A stretch of 13,344 nucleotides of DNA from contig JAEZAI010000460.1 of the NCBI GenBank assembly GCA_023427825.1, positions 1 to 13,344 of the forward strand, in the 5' to 3' direction. This stretch comes from Actinomycetes bacterium. GTDB lineage: Bacteria > Actinomycetota > Acidimicrobiia > Acidimicrobiales > Microtrichaceae. Both the position numbers and the translations under genes were made by a program. This document shows positions 1 to 6,982 of the stretch, piece by piece. Each line of letters begins with the position of its first letter. Position 1 is the stretch's first letter. Below the pieces are notes generated by a model, which was not told where the DNA came from, ran no database searches, and was given only the letters and a program-made list of their open reading frames with translations.

Positions 1-1171
<1,171 letters not shown>

Positions 1172-1245
1172 GGGCGCAGCGTAACCAGCCGGGGCCGCGG
1201 CGCCGTCGAGCGGTACGTTGTCTCCCCCATGCGACAGGCAGCCCC

Positions 1246-1719
1246 ATGAAGCCCACCGGCACGCAGATCGTGGCCAGCAACCGCCAGGCGCGGCGCAACT
1301 ACACGCTGGGCGACACGTTCGAGGCCGGCGTGGTGCTCAAGGGCAGCGAGGTGAAGTCGCTGCGCGAGTCGAAGGTGCAGCTGACCGACGCGTGGGCGTC
1401 GGTCGACGGCGACGAGGTCTGGCTCAACGGCCTGCACATCGCCCCCTACTCGCGGGCCCAGGTGCACTCGGGCCACGAGCCGGTCCGGCGCCGCAAGCTG
1501 CTGCTGCACCGCACCGAGATCGACCGCATCCGCATGCGAATGCAGATCGAACGGCTGTCGCTCGTACCCCTCAGCCTGTACTTCAAGGACGGCCGCCTGA
1601 AGGTCGAGCTCGCCCTCGGCAAGGGCAAGAACGTGGTCGACAAGCGACAGGACATCGCCAAGCGGGACGCCGACCGAGAGGCCGCGAGGGACATCGCCCG
1701 GGCTCGCGAGCGCGGTTGA
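1246..1719 (+). CDS. smpB: SsrA-binding protein SmpB
   Basis: SmpB binds the tRNA-like domain of tmRNA and takes it to stalled ribosomes for trans-translation. The 157-residue length and the whole sequence match the family: NRQARRNYTLGDTFEAGVVL at residues 12-31, then LKGSEVKSLRESKVQLTDAW, the LHIAPYS strand, and a basic C-terminal tail (GKGKNVVDKRQDIAKRDADR) that reads the empty mRNA channel. Its RNA partner ssrA lies 1.1 kb downstream on the same strand with one gene between. The ATG has only a weak purine stretch upstream; TACGTT at 1214-1219 is a candidate -10. Identification is secure. Confidence 0.97.
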   Translation: MKPTGTQIVASNRQARRNYTLGDTFEAGVVLKGSEVKSLRESKVQLTDAWASVDGDEVWLNGLHIAPYSRAQVHSGHEPVRRRKLLLHRTEIDRIRMRMQIERLSLVPLSLYFKDGRLKVELALGKGKNVVDKRQDIAKRDADREAARDIARARERG

Positions 1720-1783
1720 GCAACCTTTCCCGGCTGCCGGTCCGAAGTGAATACCTCGGACGCCCATTGGGCATCATGTCCGG

Positions 1784-2764
1784 GTGGGTCAGGGCCGAGC
1801 GGGAACCCTGTTGTGCGTCGGGGCGGCTGTCGTCGTCGGATTGATCGCGCTCACGATCACGCTGAGCCGTCCTGGCCCGACCGAGATCTCGACCGACCGG
1901 CTCCCTGATCCCGTCCGGGCCGAGCGGGTCACCACGACCACCACCGAGCCGCCGAGCACGACCACGACGACGGCGGCGCCGGTGACCGCGCCACCGCCGA
2001 CCGAGCCGCCGCCCCCGGTCGAGGTCGCTGCGGCGCAGGCCACGGTCCCTGCCGGGCCGCCGGCCACGGTCGCCGCCCCGGCCGCCGCGCCACCGAAGAA
2101 GATCTCGATCCTCGTCGTGGGCGACTCGCTCGGCTTCACGGCCGCCTACCCCACGCCGACGGCGGCCGAGCGCCCCGGTTACGTCACCCGGATCGACCTG
2201 GCCGCGCTCATCGGTTGCGGCGTGCTGTACGCACCGGGCTTCACGCCCATCGATGCCGACAACGAGGGTGCGGGCGCGCTCGGCTACTGCAACGAGCAGG
2301 CGGCGCGCGAGGTGCAGGCCCTGACGAAGCGGCCGACGTGGATGGTCGTGTTCAGCGGAGGGTGGGAGCACATGGCGTGGATCCCGCCCGGCGGCGGCGC
2401 ACCGTTCGCGACCATGTCGCCGGAGATGCGCACGGCGCTGCGCGACGAGCTGGTGCGCCGGGCGAACGTCGCGCTGTCGTTCGGCACTCGGACCGCGTTC
2501 GTTCCGTGGGTGTGCCCCGAGGGCGTGGCCCCGACGCGGACCGGCGAGTACACCCGCTGGTACAACGACATCCTCCGGGAAGCCGCCGCGGCGGTGCCGG
2601 GGGCGTTCGTGGTCGAACCGACGGACCGGGTCTGCGTCGGCGCGGACGCGACCGCCCCGCCGACGATCGAGAAGAGCCTCGCCTTCCACGGCGAGTCGCA
2701 TCCGCAGGACAAGCGGTGGCTGTGGCAGGAGTGGCTCGGCCCGTCGATCTACGGCCGTAGCTGA
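1784..2764 (+). CDS. Membrane-anchored SGNH-fold protein with Thr/Pro linker
   Basis: 326 residues starting at GTG. Residues 8-28 form one hydrophobic segment (uncleaved anchor); 49-105 are a low-complexity Thr/Pro/Ala linker, typical of actinobacterial cell-surface proteins; the extracytoplasmic domain starts at about 106 with ISILVVGDSLGFT. The GDS motif (S115) is block I of SGNH hydrolases, and H306 in FHGESH is at the place of the catalytic histidine, though the usual Asp three residues before it is not there. Similar domains (DUF459-like) sit at the C-terminus of acyltransferase-3 proteins and act on cell-wall sugars; the substrate here is unknown. Five cysteines in the outer domain could form disulfides. 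It lies 64 bases after smpB and ends 47 bases before ssrA. The start is uncertain because there is no strong Shine-Dalgarno. Confidence 0.8.
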   Translation: MGQGRAGTLLCVGAAVVVGLIALTITLSRPGPTEISTDRLPDPVRAERVTTTTTEPPSTTTTTAAPVTAPPPTEPPPPVEVAAAQATVPAGPPATVAAPAAAPPKKISILVVGDSLGFTAAYPTPTAAERPGYVTRIDLAALIGCGVLYAPGFTPIDADNEGAGALGYCNEQAAREVQALTKRPTWMVVFSGGWEHMAWIPPGGGAPFATMSPEMRTALRDELVRRANVALSFGTRTAFVPWVCPEGVAPTRTGEYTRWYNDILREAAAAVPGAFVVEPTDRVCVGADATAPPTIEKSLAFHGESHPQDKRWLWQEWLGPSIYGRS

Positions 2765-2811
2765 CGACTCGGCCCGCGACGGCGGGCTGTACCATGGACG
2801 ACTGCACACAC

Positions 2812-3200
2812 GGGGCTGACTGGTTTCGACGTCGGGACCTGGAAGTCGAGCGTGCGACCCGAGTTGTCTCGGACTCGTAAAACAGGGACACAACAAGAAC
2901 CGCCGATAACGAGCAGTTCGCTCTCGCCGCCTGATCCATCAGGTGACGTAGAGGAAAATCGTGACCAGCGATGGCGCACGGGGCCGGACCCCCACAGCCC
3001 GGCAACAGAAGTGGGGGTGGACCGCAGGGAGAGACCGCTGACGGCGTGAAAGAACGCTGACGCCGGGGAAAGACCCGGCAGTGGGCCCTTCGGGGCCAGC
3101 CGACCCGCCGGTTCAGCCGCTGTGAGCTGAAGAGTCGGGAATGGTCGTAGCAGGTTCGGTGACCGCCTGGCGGACGGGGGTTCGATTCCCCCCAGCTCCA
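2812..3200 (+). ncRNA. ssrA: Transfer-messenger RNA (tmRNA, one-piece)
   Basis: tmRNA rescues stalled ribosomes by adding a degradation tag. The 5' end GGGGCTG followed by ACTGGTTTCGACG is the family hallmark; its acceptor strand pairs with CAGCTCC at 3193-3199, and the T-arm with GGTTCGATTCC is just before it. The discriminator A is at 3200 and the next bases are CGA, so the CCA end is not encoded and must be added by nucleotidyltransferase. The tag frame is at 2902-2934. A TACCAT hexamer at 2790-2795 is a possible -10; I see no good -35. One continuous molecule, no sign of the permuted two-piece form. Confidence 0.97.
2902..2934 (+). other. tmRNA tag-peptide reading frame (ADNEQFALAA)
   Basis: The frame GCC-GAT-AAC-GAG-CAG-TTC-GCT-CTC-GCC-GCC-TGA encodes ADNEQFALAA and stops. 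The final ALAA is the ClpXP-recognised end shared by most tags. The resume codon GCC was placed by comparison with the M. tuberculosis tmRNA (tag ADSHQRDYALAA), where GCC-GAT also begins the tag; the bases before it (AGAACC) carry A at -4 and -3, as expected of the resume signal. With the alanine carried by tmRNA itself the full tag is eleven residues. Confidence 0.85.
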
Positions 3201-3205
3201 CGAAG

Positions 3206-3233
3206 GGGTGGGAGCGCTATTCGGCTCCCACCC
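3206..3233 (+). terminator. Terminator hairpin of ssrA
   Basis: Perfect 10-bp stem GGGTGGGAGC / GCTCCCACCC with an 8-base loop, starting six bases after the tmRNA 3' end. No T-tract follows, as is common in high-GC actinobacteria. Confidence 0.8.
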
Positions 3234-3430
3234 GGAGCGTTATTCGCAGTCCAACCCGGCCGCGCCGAGTACTGCGCTCCGCCGCCGTTGATGGTGCCCG
3301 CCGCATCCTGCAGCGCAACCATCGCGCAGAGGTCCAACTCCCGGCTCAGCGGTCGCCCGGCGTCCGACATGTAGTGGCCCATCAACTCCGGCCCGTCACC
3401 GGTGTCGCAGGTCGTGGATGCGTTCGGCAG
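3234..3430. other. Gap between ssrA and the DUF4160 gene; no confident gene
   Basis: No gene is called here. The minus strand keeps an open frame with high-GC third positions over about 3241-3420 (for example a stretch reading GPELMGHYMSDAGRPLSREL), which looks more coding-like than chance. It runs on under the DUF4160 gene in one direction and into the ssrA terminator and T-arm in the other, so it is at best a decayed fragment. GAGCGCTATTCG (3212-3223) recurs with one change at 3235-3246. Confidence 0.3.
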
Positions 3431-3691
3431 GTGCCTCGGATCTCCGCGTTCTACGGGATCGTGATCGCGATGTTCTACGACGATCATCCGCCACCTCACT
3501 TCCACGCGCGATACGGCGACGATCAGGCGCAGATCGCCATCGACAGCGGCGAGATCATCCACGGGTTCCTTCCCCGTCGAGCCCTTCGGCTTGTCCAGGA
3601 ATGGACCGAGATGCACCGCGACGAGCTGATCGCAGATTGGCTGCGAGCCGAGCGAGACGAACCGCTGGCTAGCATCGAGCCACTCCCATGA
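3431..3691 (+). CDS. DUF4160 domain protein
   Basis: An 87-residue protein when started at GTG 3431. The family pattern is clear: PRISAFYGIVIAMFYDDH, then HPPPHFHARYG, then FLPRRALRLVQEWTEMHRDE. Family members begin with 'PxIsxFyGI', so the longer in-frame extension upstream to 3374 is unlikely to be translated. The stop overlaps the start of the DUF2442 gene by four bases (ATGA), so the two are translationally coupled. DUF4160/DUF2442 pairs recur widely in bacteria next to mobile or toxin-antitoxin-like genes, but to my knowledge no biochemical function is established. The conserved His-rich HFHAR loop suggests metal or nucleic-acid contact; this is inference. Confidence 0.85.
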   Translation: MPRISAFYGIVIAMFYDDHPPPHFHARYGDDQAQIAIDSGEIIHGFLPRRALRLVQEWTEMHRDELIADWLRAERDEPLASIEPLP

Positions 3692-3948
3692 CCGCTGGCT
3701 ACGAGATCATCACCGTCGAACACTTGGGCGGATACCGCCTGCGACTCGGCTTCGCCGACGGCTTCGTCGGCGACGTCGACCTGTCGGCGCGCATCAAGGC
3801 TGCCAGGGGGCAGATGTTCGAACCGCTCCGCGACGTCGACTACTTCGCCCAGGTCACGGTCGATCCCCAGCTCGGCACCGTCGTCTGGCCCAACGGGGCC
3901 GACCTCGCGCCCGACGTGCTCCACGAGCAGGCGCTCAATCTCGCCTGA
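3688..3948 (+). CDS. DUF2442 domain protein
   Basis: An 86-residue protein. Recognisable family features are the N-terminal strand pair (IITVEHLGGYRLRLGFADG), a GDVDLS turn, and the end pattern FAQVTVDPQLGTVVWPNGAD followed by LAPDVLHEQA. Its ATG overlaps the stop of the DUF4160 gene, making a two-gene operon. DUF2442 is the usual partner of DUF4160; a toxin-antitoxin role has been suspected for such pairs from their arrangement, not shown. No membrane segment or catalytic motif is visible. Confidence 0.85.
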   Translation: MTAGYEIITVEHLGGYRLRLGFADGFVGDVDLSARIKAARGQMFEPLRDVDYFAQVTVDPQLGTVVWPNGADLAPDVLHEQALNLA

Positions 3949-4049
3949 CATCGTCTCGACCAGCACACAATGCCGGATACCGGTGCGCATCGAGCCGTAC
4001 ACCGAGCGGCAGCGGACGCGACGATGAGCGCATGCGGGAGGATGCTGAC

Positions 4050-4655
4050 GTGACCGCGCACGATGTCGTATCCGAGCTCCACGGCTACCTGCGCGACGCT
4101 CGAGACGCGCTGCTCTGGAAGCTCGACGGGCTCGGCGAGTACGACATGCGGCGGCCGATGACGCCGAGCGGGACGAACCTGCTCGGCCTCGTCAAGCACA
4201 GCGCCTGTTCACACCTCCGCTACTTCATCGGGGTGTTCGACCGGCCGACTGACCCGGCACTGTCGTGGCTGACCTCCGGCATAGGACCGAACGCCGAGTT
4301 CTGGGTGGATGCGGATCGGACCAGCGCCGAGATCATCGACGGCACGCGACGAGCGTGGGCGCTGGCCGACGGCGCCATCGCCGAGTTGTCGCCGGACGCG
4401 CCGGGACGGGTTGCTTGGTGGGGCGGCGAAGCGGTGACGCTGCATCACGTGTTGGTCCACATCACGGCAGAGACACAGCGTCACGCCGGTCACGCCGACG
4501 TTCTTCGAGAGCTCATCGACGGGTCCGCTGGGCTGCTCCCGCGATACGACAACGTCCAGATAAAGGACGACGCGCAACGCGCCACATTTGTCGAGCAGGT
4601 GGAGAAGGCGGCTGGCGCGGCGACGTTGAGGGAACCGACCGACAACGACGAGTGA
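4050..4655 (+). CDS. DinB-superfamily (DUF664) protein
   Basis: A 201-residue four-helix-bundle protein of the DinB/DUF664 group, often metal-dependent thiol (mycothiol or bacillithiol) S-transferase-like enzymes. Visible family features: HGYLRDARDALLWKLDGLGE at 11-30, the helix NLLGLVKHSACSHLRYFIGV (43-62) with candidate metal ligand H50, and HITAETQRHAGHADVLRELI (137-156) with H145 and H148. I chose GTG 4050 because CGGGAGG ends eight bases before it; the ATG at 4032 lies upstream of that site. The substrate is unknown. It is followed by the convergent, broken mazF remnant. Confidence 0.85.
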   Translation: MTAHDVVSELHGYLRDARDALLWKLDGLGEYDMRRPMTPSGTNLLGLVKHSACSHLRYFIGVFDRPTDPALSWLTSGIGPNAEFWVDADRTSAEIIDGTRRAWALADGAIAELSPDAPGRVAWWGGEAVTLHHVLVHITAETQRHAGHADVLRELIDGSAGLLPRYDNVQIKDDAQRATFVEQVEKAAGAATLREPTDNDE

Positions 4656-4723
4656 GCAGCGCTGCAGGCGAGTCGTGCCGGATCGACTCCGGTCGGAGGT
4701 CCATCGACTCGTGATGTCGGCGA

Positions 4724-4869
4724 TCAGAGTGCGAGGTGGAGGCGGAGAGCCTCGTCAAGTGCTCGGAGTTGGCCCCGTCGTTGCTCACGAGGACGCCCGA
4801 TCGCCGCTCGTCGTACCCAGCTCCCCGGGTCGGATCGAGATCTACCCAGCGGATCTCACCCCGTCGCAT
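4724..4869 (-). pseudogene. mazF/pemK toxin with internal deletion
   Basis: MazF toxins are mRNA-cleaving endoribonucleases of about 110 residues. The N-terminus is clearly MazF: MRRGEIRWVDLDPTRG, then RRSGVLVSNDGAN, ending near residue 35. After about 4768 the frame stops making sense, but the frame shifted by one reads RALDEALRLHLAL and a stop (4724-4765), which is the usual MazF C-terminus. Roughly 65 codons of the core, including the second half of the active site, are missing, and the join is out of frame. Its ATG shares one base with the antitoxin stop (TGATG). The product cannot be an active toxin; translation of the first frame would run on to 4513 as nonsense. Confidence 0.8.
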
Positions 4870-5081
4870 CAGCCGACACCATCGGCGTTCGCCGCATCCC
4901 AGAGTTCGGCCTCCCCGCTCGTGGCCCACTCCGCCCAGGCATCCTCGTAGTCCGATCCGAGCTCGGAAGCTCGCAGCAGTCTGACCGCCTTCTGCAGAGC
5001 AGCGGAGCGCGACTCGAGGCCTTGGGTCTGAGCGTACGAATCGAGGTACTGGACGTCCTCGTCGGGGAGACTCACGCTCAC
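4869..5081 (-). CDS. MazE-type ribbon-helix-helix antitoxin
   Basis: About 70 residues. The N-terminus VSVSLPDEDVQYLDSYAQTQ is the DNA-binding strand and first helix of a ribbon-helix-helix domain, followed by SRSAALQKAVRLLRASEL (second helix) and an acidic, Trp-containing tail (YEDAWAEWATSGEAELWD) that would wrap the toxin. The open frame extends upstream to 5183 but homology begins at GTG 5081 or GTG 5075; the second has GAGG five bases upstream. Such antitoxins normally bind MazF and repress their own operon. The downstream toxin is broken, so this is an orphan antitoxin that could still neutralise or regulate in trans. Confidence 0.82.
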   Translation of the reverse strand: MSVSLPDEDVQYLDSYAQTQGLESRSAALQKAVRLLRASELGSDYEDAWAEWATSGEAELWDAANADGVG

Positions 5082-5151
5082 CTCAATACCGGCATGCCAC
5101 CGCTGGCACGACCATACGGCTACCTCAGGTCCCACCCCGGATCCATCTGGT

Positions 5152-5616
5152 TCAGCAGCAGCCGGAGGCCGGCGCAGCGACACCGATCACCGCGGGATCG
5201 GCGGTCGGTGCGCAGCAGATGCCCGCCTCGTCGTCGATGGAGTTGGCCATCTGCTCGGCGTCGCCGGTCTTGACGTACCACTCCCACTTGGCGCCGTCGG
5301 GGTCGGTGACCCAGGTCTCGGTCTTGGTGGCATAGCAACACGTGGTGTCGTCCACGCCGGTGGTCTCGAGGCCGAAGCCGGACAGGCGGGCTTCGGCGGC
5401 GGCGACCTCGCCTGCGACGAGGGTCTCGACGCCGAGGTGGTTCAGGGTGCCGCCCTCGGCGGCCTCGATGAGGACGAGCTTCAGGGGCGGTTCGGCGATC
5501 TCGAAGTTGGCGTAGCCGTCCTTGCGCTTGGCGACGGGCGTGTCGAACAGCTTCTCGTAGAACGAGACGGCGGCGTCGACGTCGGTGACGTTGAGTGCGA
5601 GCTGGATGCGTGACAT
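5152..5616 (-). CDS. arsI: ArsI/CadI-type VOC dioxygenase
   Basis: A 154-residue vicinal-oxygen-chelate protein. ArsI is an Fe(II)-dependent lyase that breaks the C-As bond of trivalent methylarsenicals and aromatic arsenicals; CadI is the cadmium-induced relative. Visible: Q5, H60 (in TLNHLGVE) and E112 (in AKWEWYV) at the places of the metal ligands; the adjacent cysteines C93-C94 in TTCCYATKTE that hold the arsenical; WVTDPDG after them. The tail has two extra CC pairs (ICCAP and the terminal SGCC), extra thiols beyond the core. The ATG has GGAGG five bases upstream. Its own promoter and two operator palindromes lie in 5637-5700, so it is induced separately from the genes upstream. Confidence 0.9.
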   Translation of the reverse strand: MSRIQLALNVTDVDAAVSFYEKLFDTPVAKRKDGYANFEIAEPPLKLVLIEAAEGGTLNHLGVETLVAGEVAAAEARLSGFGLETTGVDDTTCCYATKTETWVTDPDGAKWEWYVKTGDAEQMANSIDDEAGICCAPTADPAVIGVAAPASGCC

Positions 5617-5636
5617 GGGAACCTCCAGTAGGTTCT

Positions 5637-5654
5637 GATCGACGTTCGTCGATC
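5637..5654. promoter_or_regulatory. Second ArsR-type palindrome, in the arsI leader
   Basis: Perfect inverted repeat GATCGACG-TT-CGTCGATC between the predicted transcription start and the arsI ribosome-binding site. Its core ATCGA-N6-TCGAT has the same half-site and spacing as the sites at 5673-5700 and 7776-7795. Confidence 0.6.
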
Positions 5655-5664
5655 CGTTCGTGTC

Positions 5665-5693
5665 ACCATATCCAATACATCGACAGATGTCGA
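5665..5693 (-). promoter_or_regulatory. arsI promoter
   Basis: Reading the minus strand: -35 TCGACA (5693-5688), 17-base spacer, -10 TATGGT (5670-5665). The expected start of transcription is near 5658, leaving a leader of about 42 bases before the ATG. The -35 and most of the spacer lie inside the palindrome 5673-5700, so a bound repressor would block RNA polymerase. Confidence 0.65.
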
Positions 5694-5700
5694 TGTATTG
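5673..5700. promoter_or_regulatory. ArsR-type operator at the arsI promoter
   Basis: Perfect 12-bp inverted repeat CAATACATCGAC-AGAT-GTCGATGTATTG. Size, symmetry and overlap with the promoter are typical of ArsR/SmtB-family operators. The 20 bases from 5677 match 16 of 20 positions of the site over the arsR start (7776-7795). Confidence 0.8.
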
Positions 5701-5751
5701 TGCAGATCACTGATCGATGGTCTCAGGGCCGAACTCGCGTGCAGCGACGCG

Positions 5752-5802
5752 TCACACGATCGGGTACTGGTCGAACGGCAGCTCGGACAGGTCGGTGCTC
5801 AT
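5752..5802 (-). pseudogene. Sixteen-codon ORF after arsC, probable gene remnant
   Basis: ATG at 5802 overlaps the arsC stop by four bases (ATGA), the coupling expected of a real operon gene, but the frame reads only MSTDLSELPFDQYPIV and stops. The end PIV is what would precede a Rossmann GxGxxG motif, and flavin oxidoreductases (ArsO-like) occur in actinobacterial ars operons; that identity is a guess. After the stop the same frame continues RVAAREFGPETIDQ to a second stop at 5707-5709, possibly the C-terminus of the same lost gene. Confidence 0.45.
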
Positions 5803-6233
5803 GGTTGCTCCTCTCGGGTGTGCGCGCCCACGAGGTCGTCGAGGAGCTCGAGGACGCGGCGGTCGATCTCTTCGCGGATGGGGCGGACGGCGTCGATGCC
5901 GAGGCCGGCGGGGTCGTCCAGCAGCCAGTCGAGGTAGCGGGTTCCCGGATAGAAGGGGCACTCGTCGCCGCAGCCCATGGTGATGACGACGTCGGAGGCC
6001 CGGATCGCGGCGTCCTCGAGGCGCTTGGGGTGCGCACCCGTGGCGCGCAGATCGATGCCGACCTCGGCCATCGCGTCGATGACGGCGGGATTGATGTCCT
6101 CGGCGGGGGCGGTGCCGGCGGAGCGGACCACGACGCGGTCGCCGCCGTGGTGGGCGAGCAGCGCGGCAGCCATCTGGGACCGGCCGGCGTTGTGGACGCA
6201 GACGAAGAGGACTTCCGGGCGGTGATCGGACAT
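5799..6233 (-). CDS. arsC: Arsenate reductase, low-molecular-weight phosphatase type
   Basis: 144 residues. Reduces arsenate to arsenite in the cytoplasm. The P-loop CVHNAGRS has the catalytic C12 and R18 (CX5R), the DDP motif at 106-108 carries the general acid, and C88 and C92 in MGCGDECP are candidates for the disulfide relay that regenerates C12. The reductant may be thioredoxin or mycothiol/mycoredoxin. The ATG is 11 bases after the aquaporin stop with GGAG between, so it belongs to the arsRC-aqp-arsC operon. Its product arsenite would leave through the channel encoded just upstream. Confidence 0.92.
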   Translation of the reverse strand: MSDHRPEVLFVCVHNAGRSQMAAALLAHHGGDRVVVRSAGTAPAEDINPAVIDAMAEVGIDLRATGAHPKRLEDAAIRASDVVITMGCGDECPFYPGTRYLDWLLDDPAGLGIDAVRPIREEIDRRVLELLDDLVGAHTREEQP

Positions 6234-6244
6234 GGCTGCTCCGG

Positions 6245-6982
6245 TCAGGTCGAGGGGTGTGGGTAGAACAGCCGGATGAGCGCCACGGCGATGGCGGCGC
6301 CGATGAGCTGCATGACGATGAACATCGGCGCTGAGGACGGGGCGATGCCGGCGAAGGTGTCCGAGAGGGTCCGGGCGATGGTCACGGCGGGGTTGGCGAA
6401 GCTGGTCGAGCTGGTGAACCAGTAGGCGCCGCCGATCCACGCCGCGACGGCGAACGCGACGACGTTGGACCGCCCGGTGCGCACACATCCCTGGATCACC
6501 AGCAGGAGGCCGACGGTCGCCACGACCTCCGACAGCCACAGCGCCGGCGACGACCGGTCCTTGGTCGAGAGCTCGATGGCGGGCAGCTCGAACATGAGGT
6601 TCGCCACCACGGCGCCGAGGCAGCCGCCGATGACCTGGGCGATGACGTAGAGGACCGTGTCGCGAGTGGTGGTCGTGCCGAGCAGCCGGTCGACGAGCGT
6701 GACGACCGGGTTGAAGTGCGCCCCGGAGACGGCGCCGAACATCAGGATGAGCCCGACCAGCGCACCGGCGGTGGCGACGGCGTTCTCGAGCAGCTGGAGG
6801 CCGACGTCACCGGACGACAGCCGCGACGCTGCGATGCCTGAGCCGATGACGGCCACGATGAGGAACCCGGTGCCGAGGCCCTCGGCCACCAGGCGACGCG
6901 TGACGTCGAGGCGGAGCGTTCCGGTGCCGGTCTCCGGTGCGACGCTCAGGTCGTCGTCGGAGGAGCGCACCGTGCGGCTCAC
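6245..6982 (-). CDS. Aquaporin-family channel (AqpS-like, arsenite exit)
   Basis: 245 residues of the MIP family with about six membrane helices. Both half-helix signatures are present: SGAHFNPVVTL (NPV in place of the first NPA) and SFANPAVTIAR. In Sinorhizobium meliloti, AqpS replaces the ArsB pump: arsenate is reduced by ArsC and arsenite leaves down its gradient through the channel. The same logic fits here because the gene lies between two ArsC modules and no pump is present. The GTG start overlaps the arsRC stop by four bases (GTGA). The N-terminal ~28 residues are a polar cytoplasmic extension. Confidence 0.9.
   Translation of the reverse strand: MSRTVRSSDDDLSVAPETGTGTLRLDVTRRLVAEGLGTGFLIVAVIGSGIAASRLSSGDVGLQLLENAVATAGALVGLILMFGAVSGAHFNPVVTLVDRLLGTTTTRDTVLYVIAQVIGGCLGAVVANLMFELPAIELSTKDRSSPALWLSEVVATVGLLLVIQGCVRTGRSNVVAFAVAAWIGGAYWFTSSTSFANPAVTIARTLSDTFAGIAPSSAPMFIVMQLIGAAIAVALIRLFYPHPST

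Noticed and set aside
1921..2098. Repeated ACC/ACG/CCG codons as a DNA repeat
   Set aside because: Explained by the Thr/Pro/Ala linker of the SGNH protein.
1583..2896. 437-codon open frame on the minus strand
   Set aside because: Antisense to smpB and the SGNH gene, Arg-rich low-complexity translation, ends inside tmRNA.
2852..3049. Open frame inside tmRNA
   Set aside because: Lies within the structural RNA; only the short tag frame is translated.
3181..5200. Second copy of the ssrA 3' end (attR)
   Set aside because: I looked for the T-arm and acceptor sequence downstream and found none.
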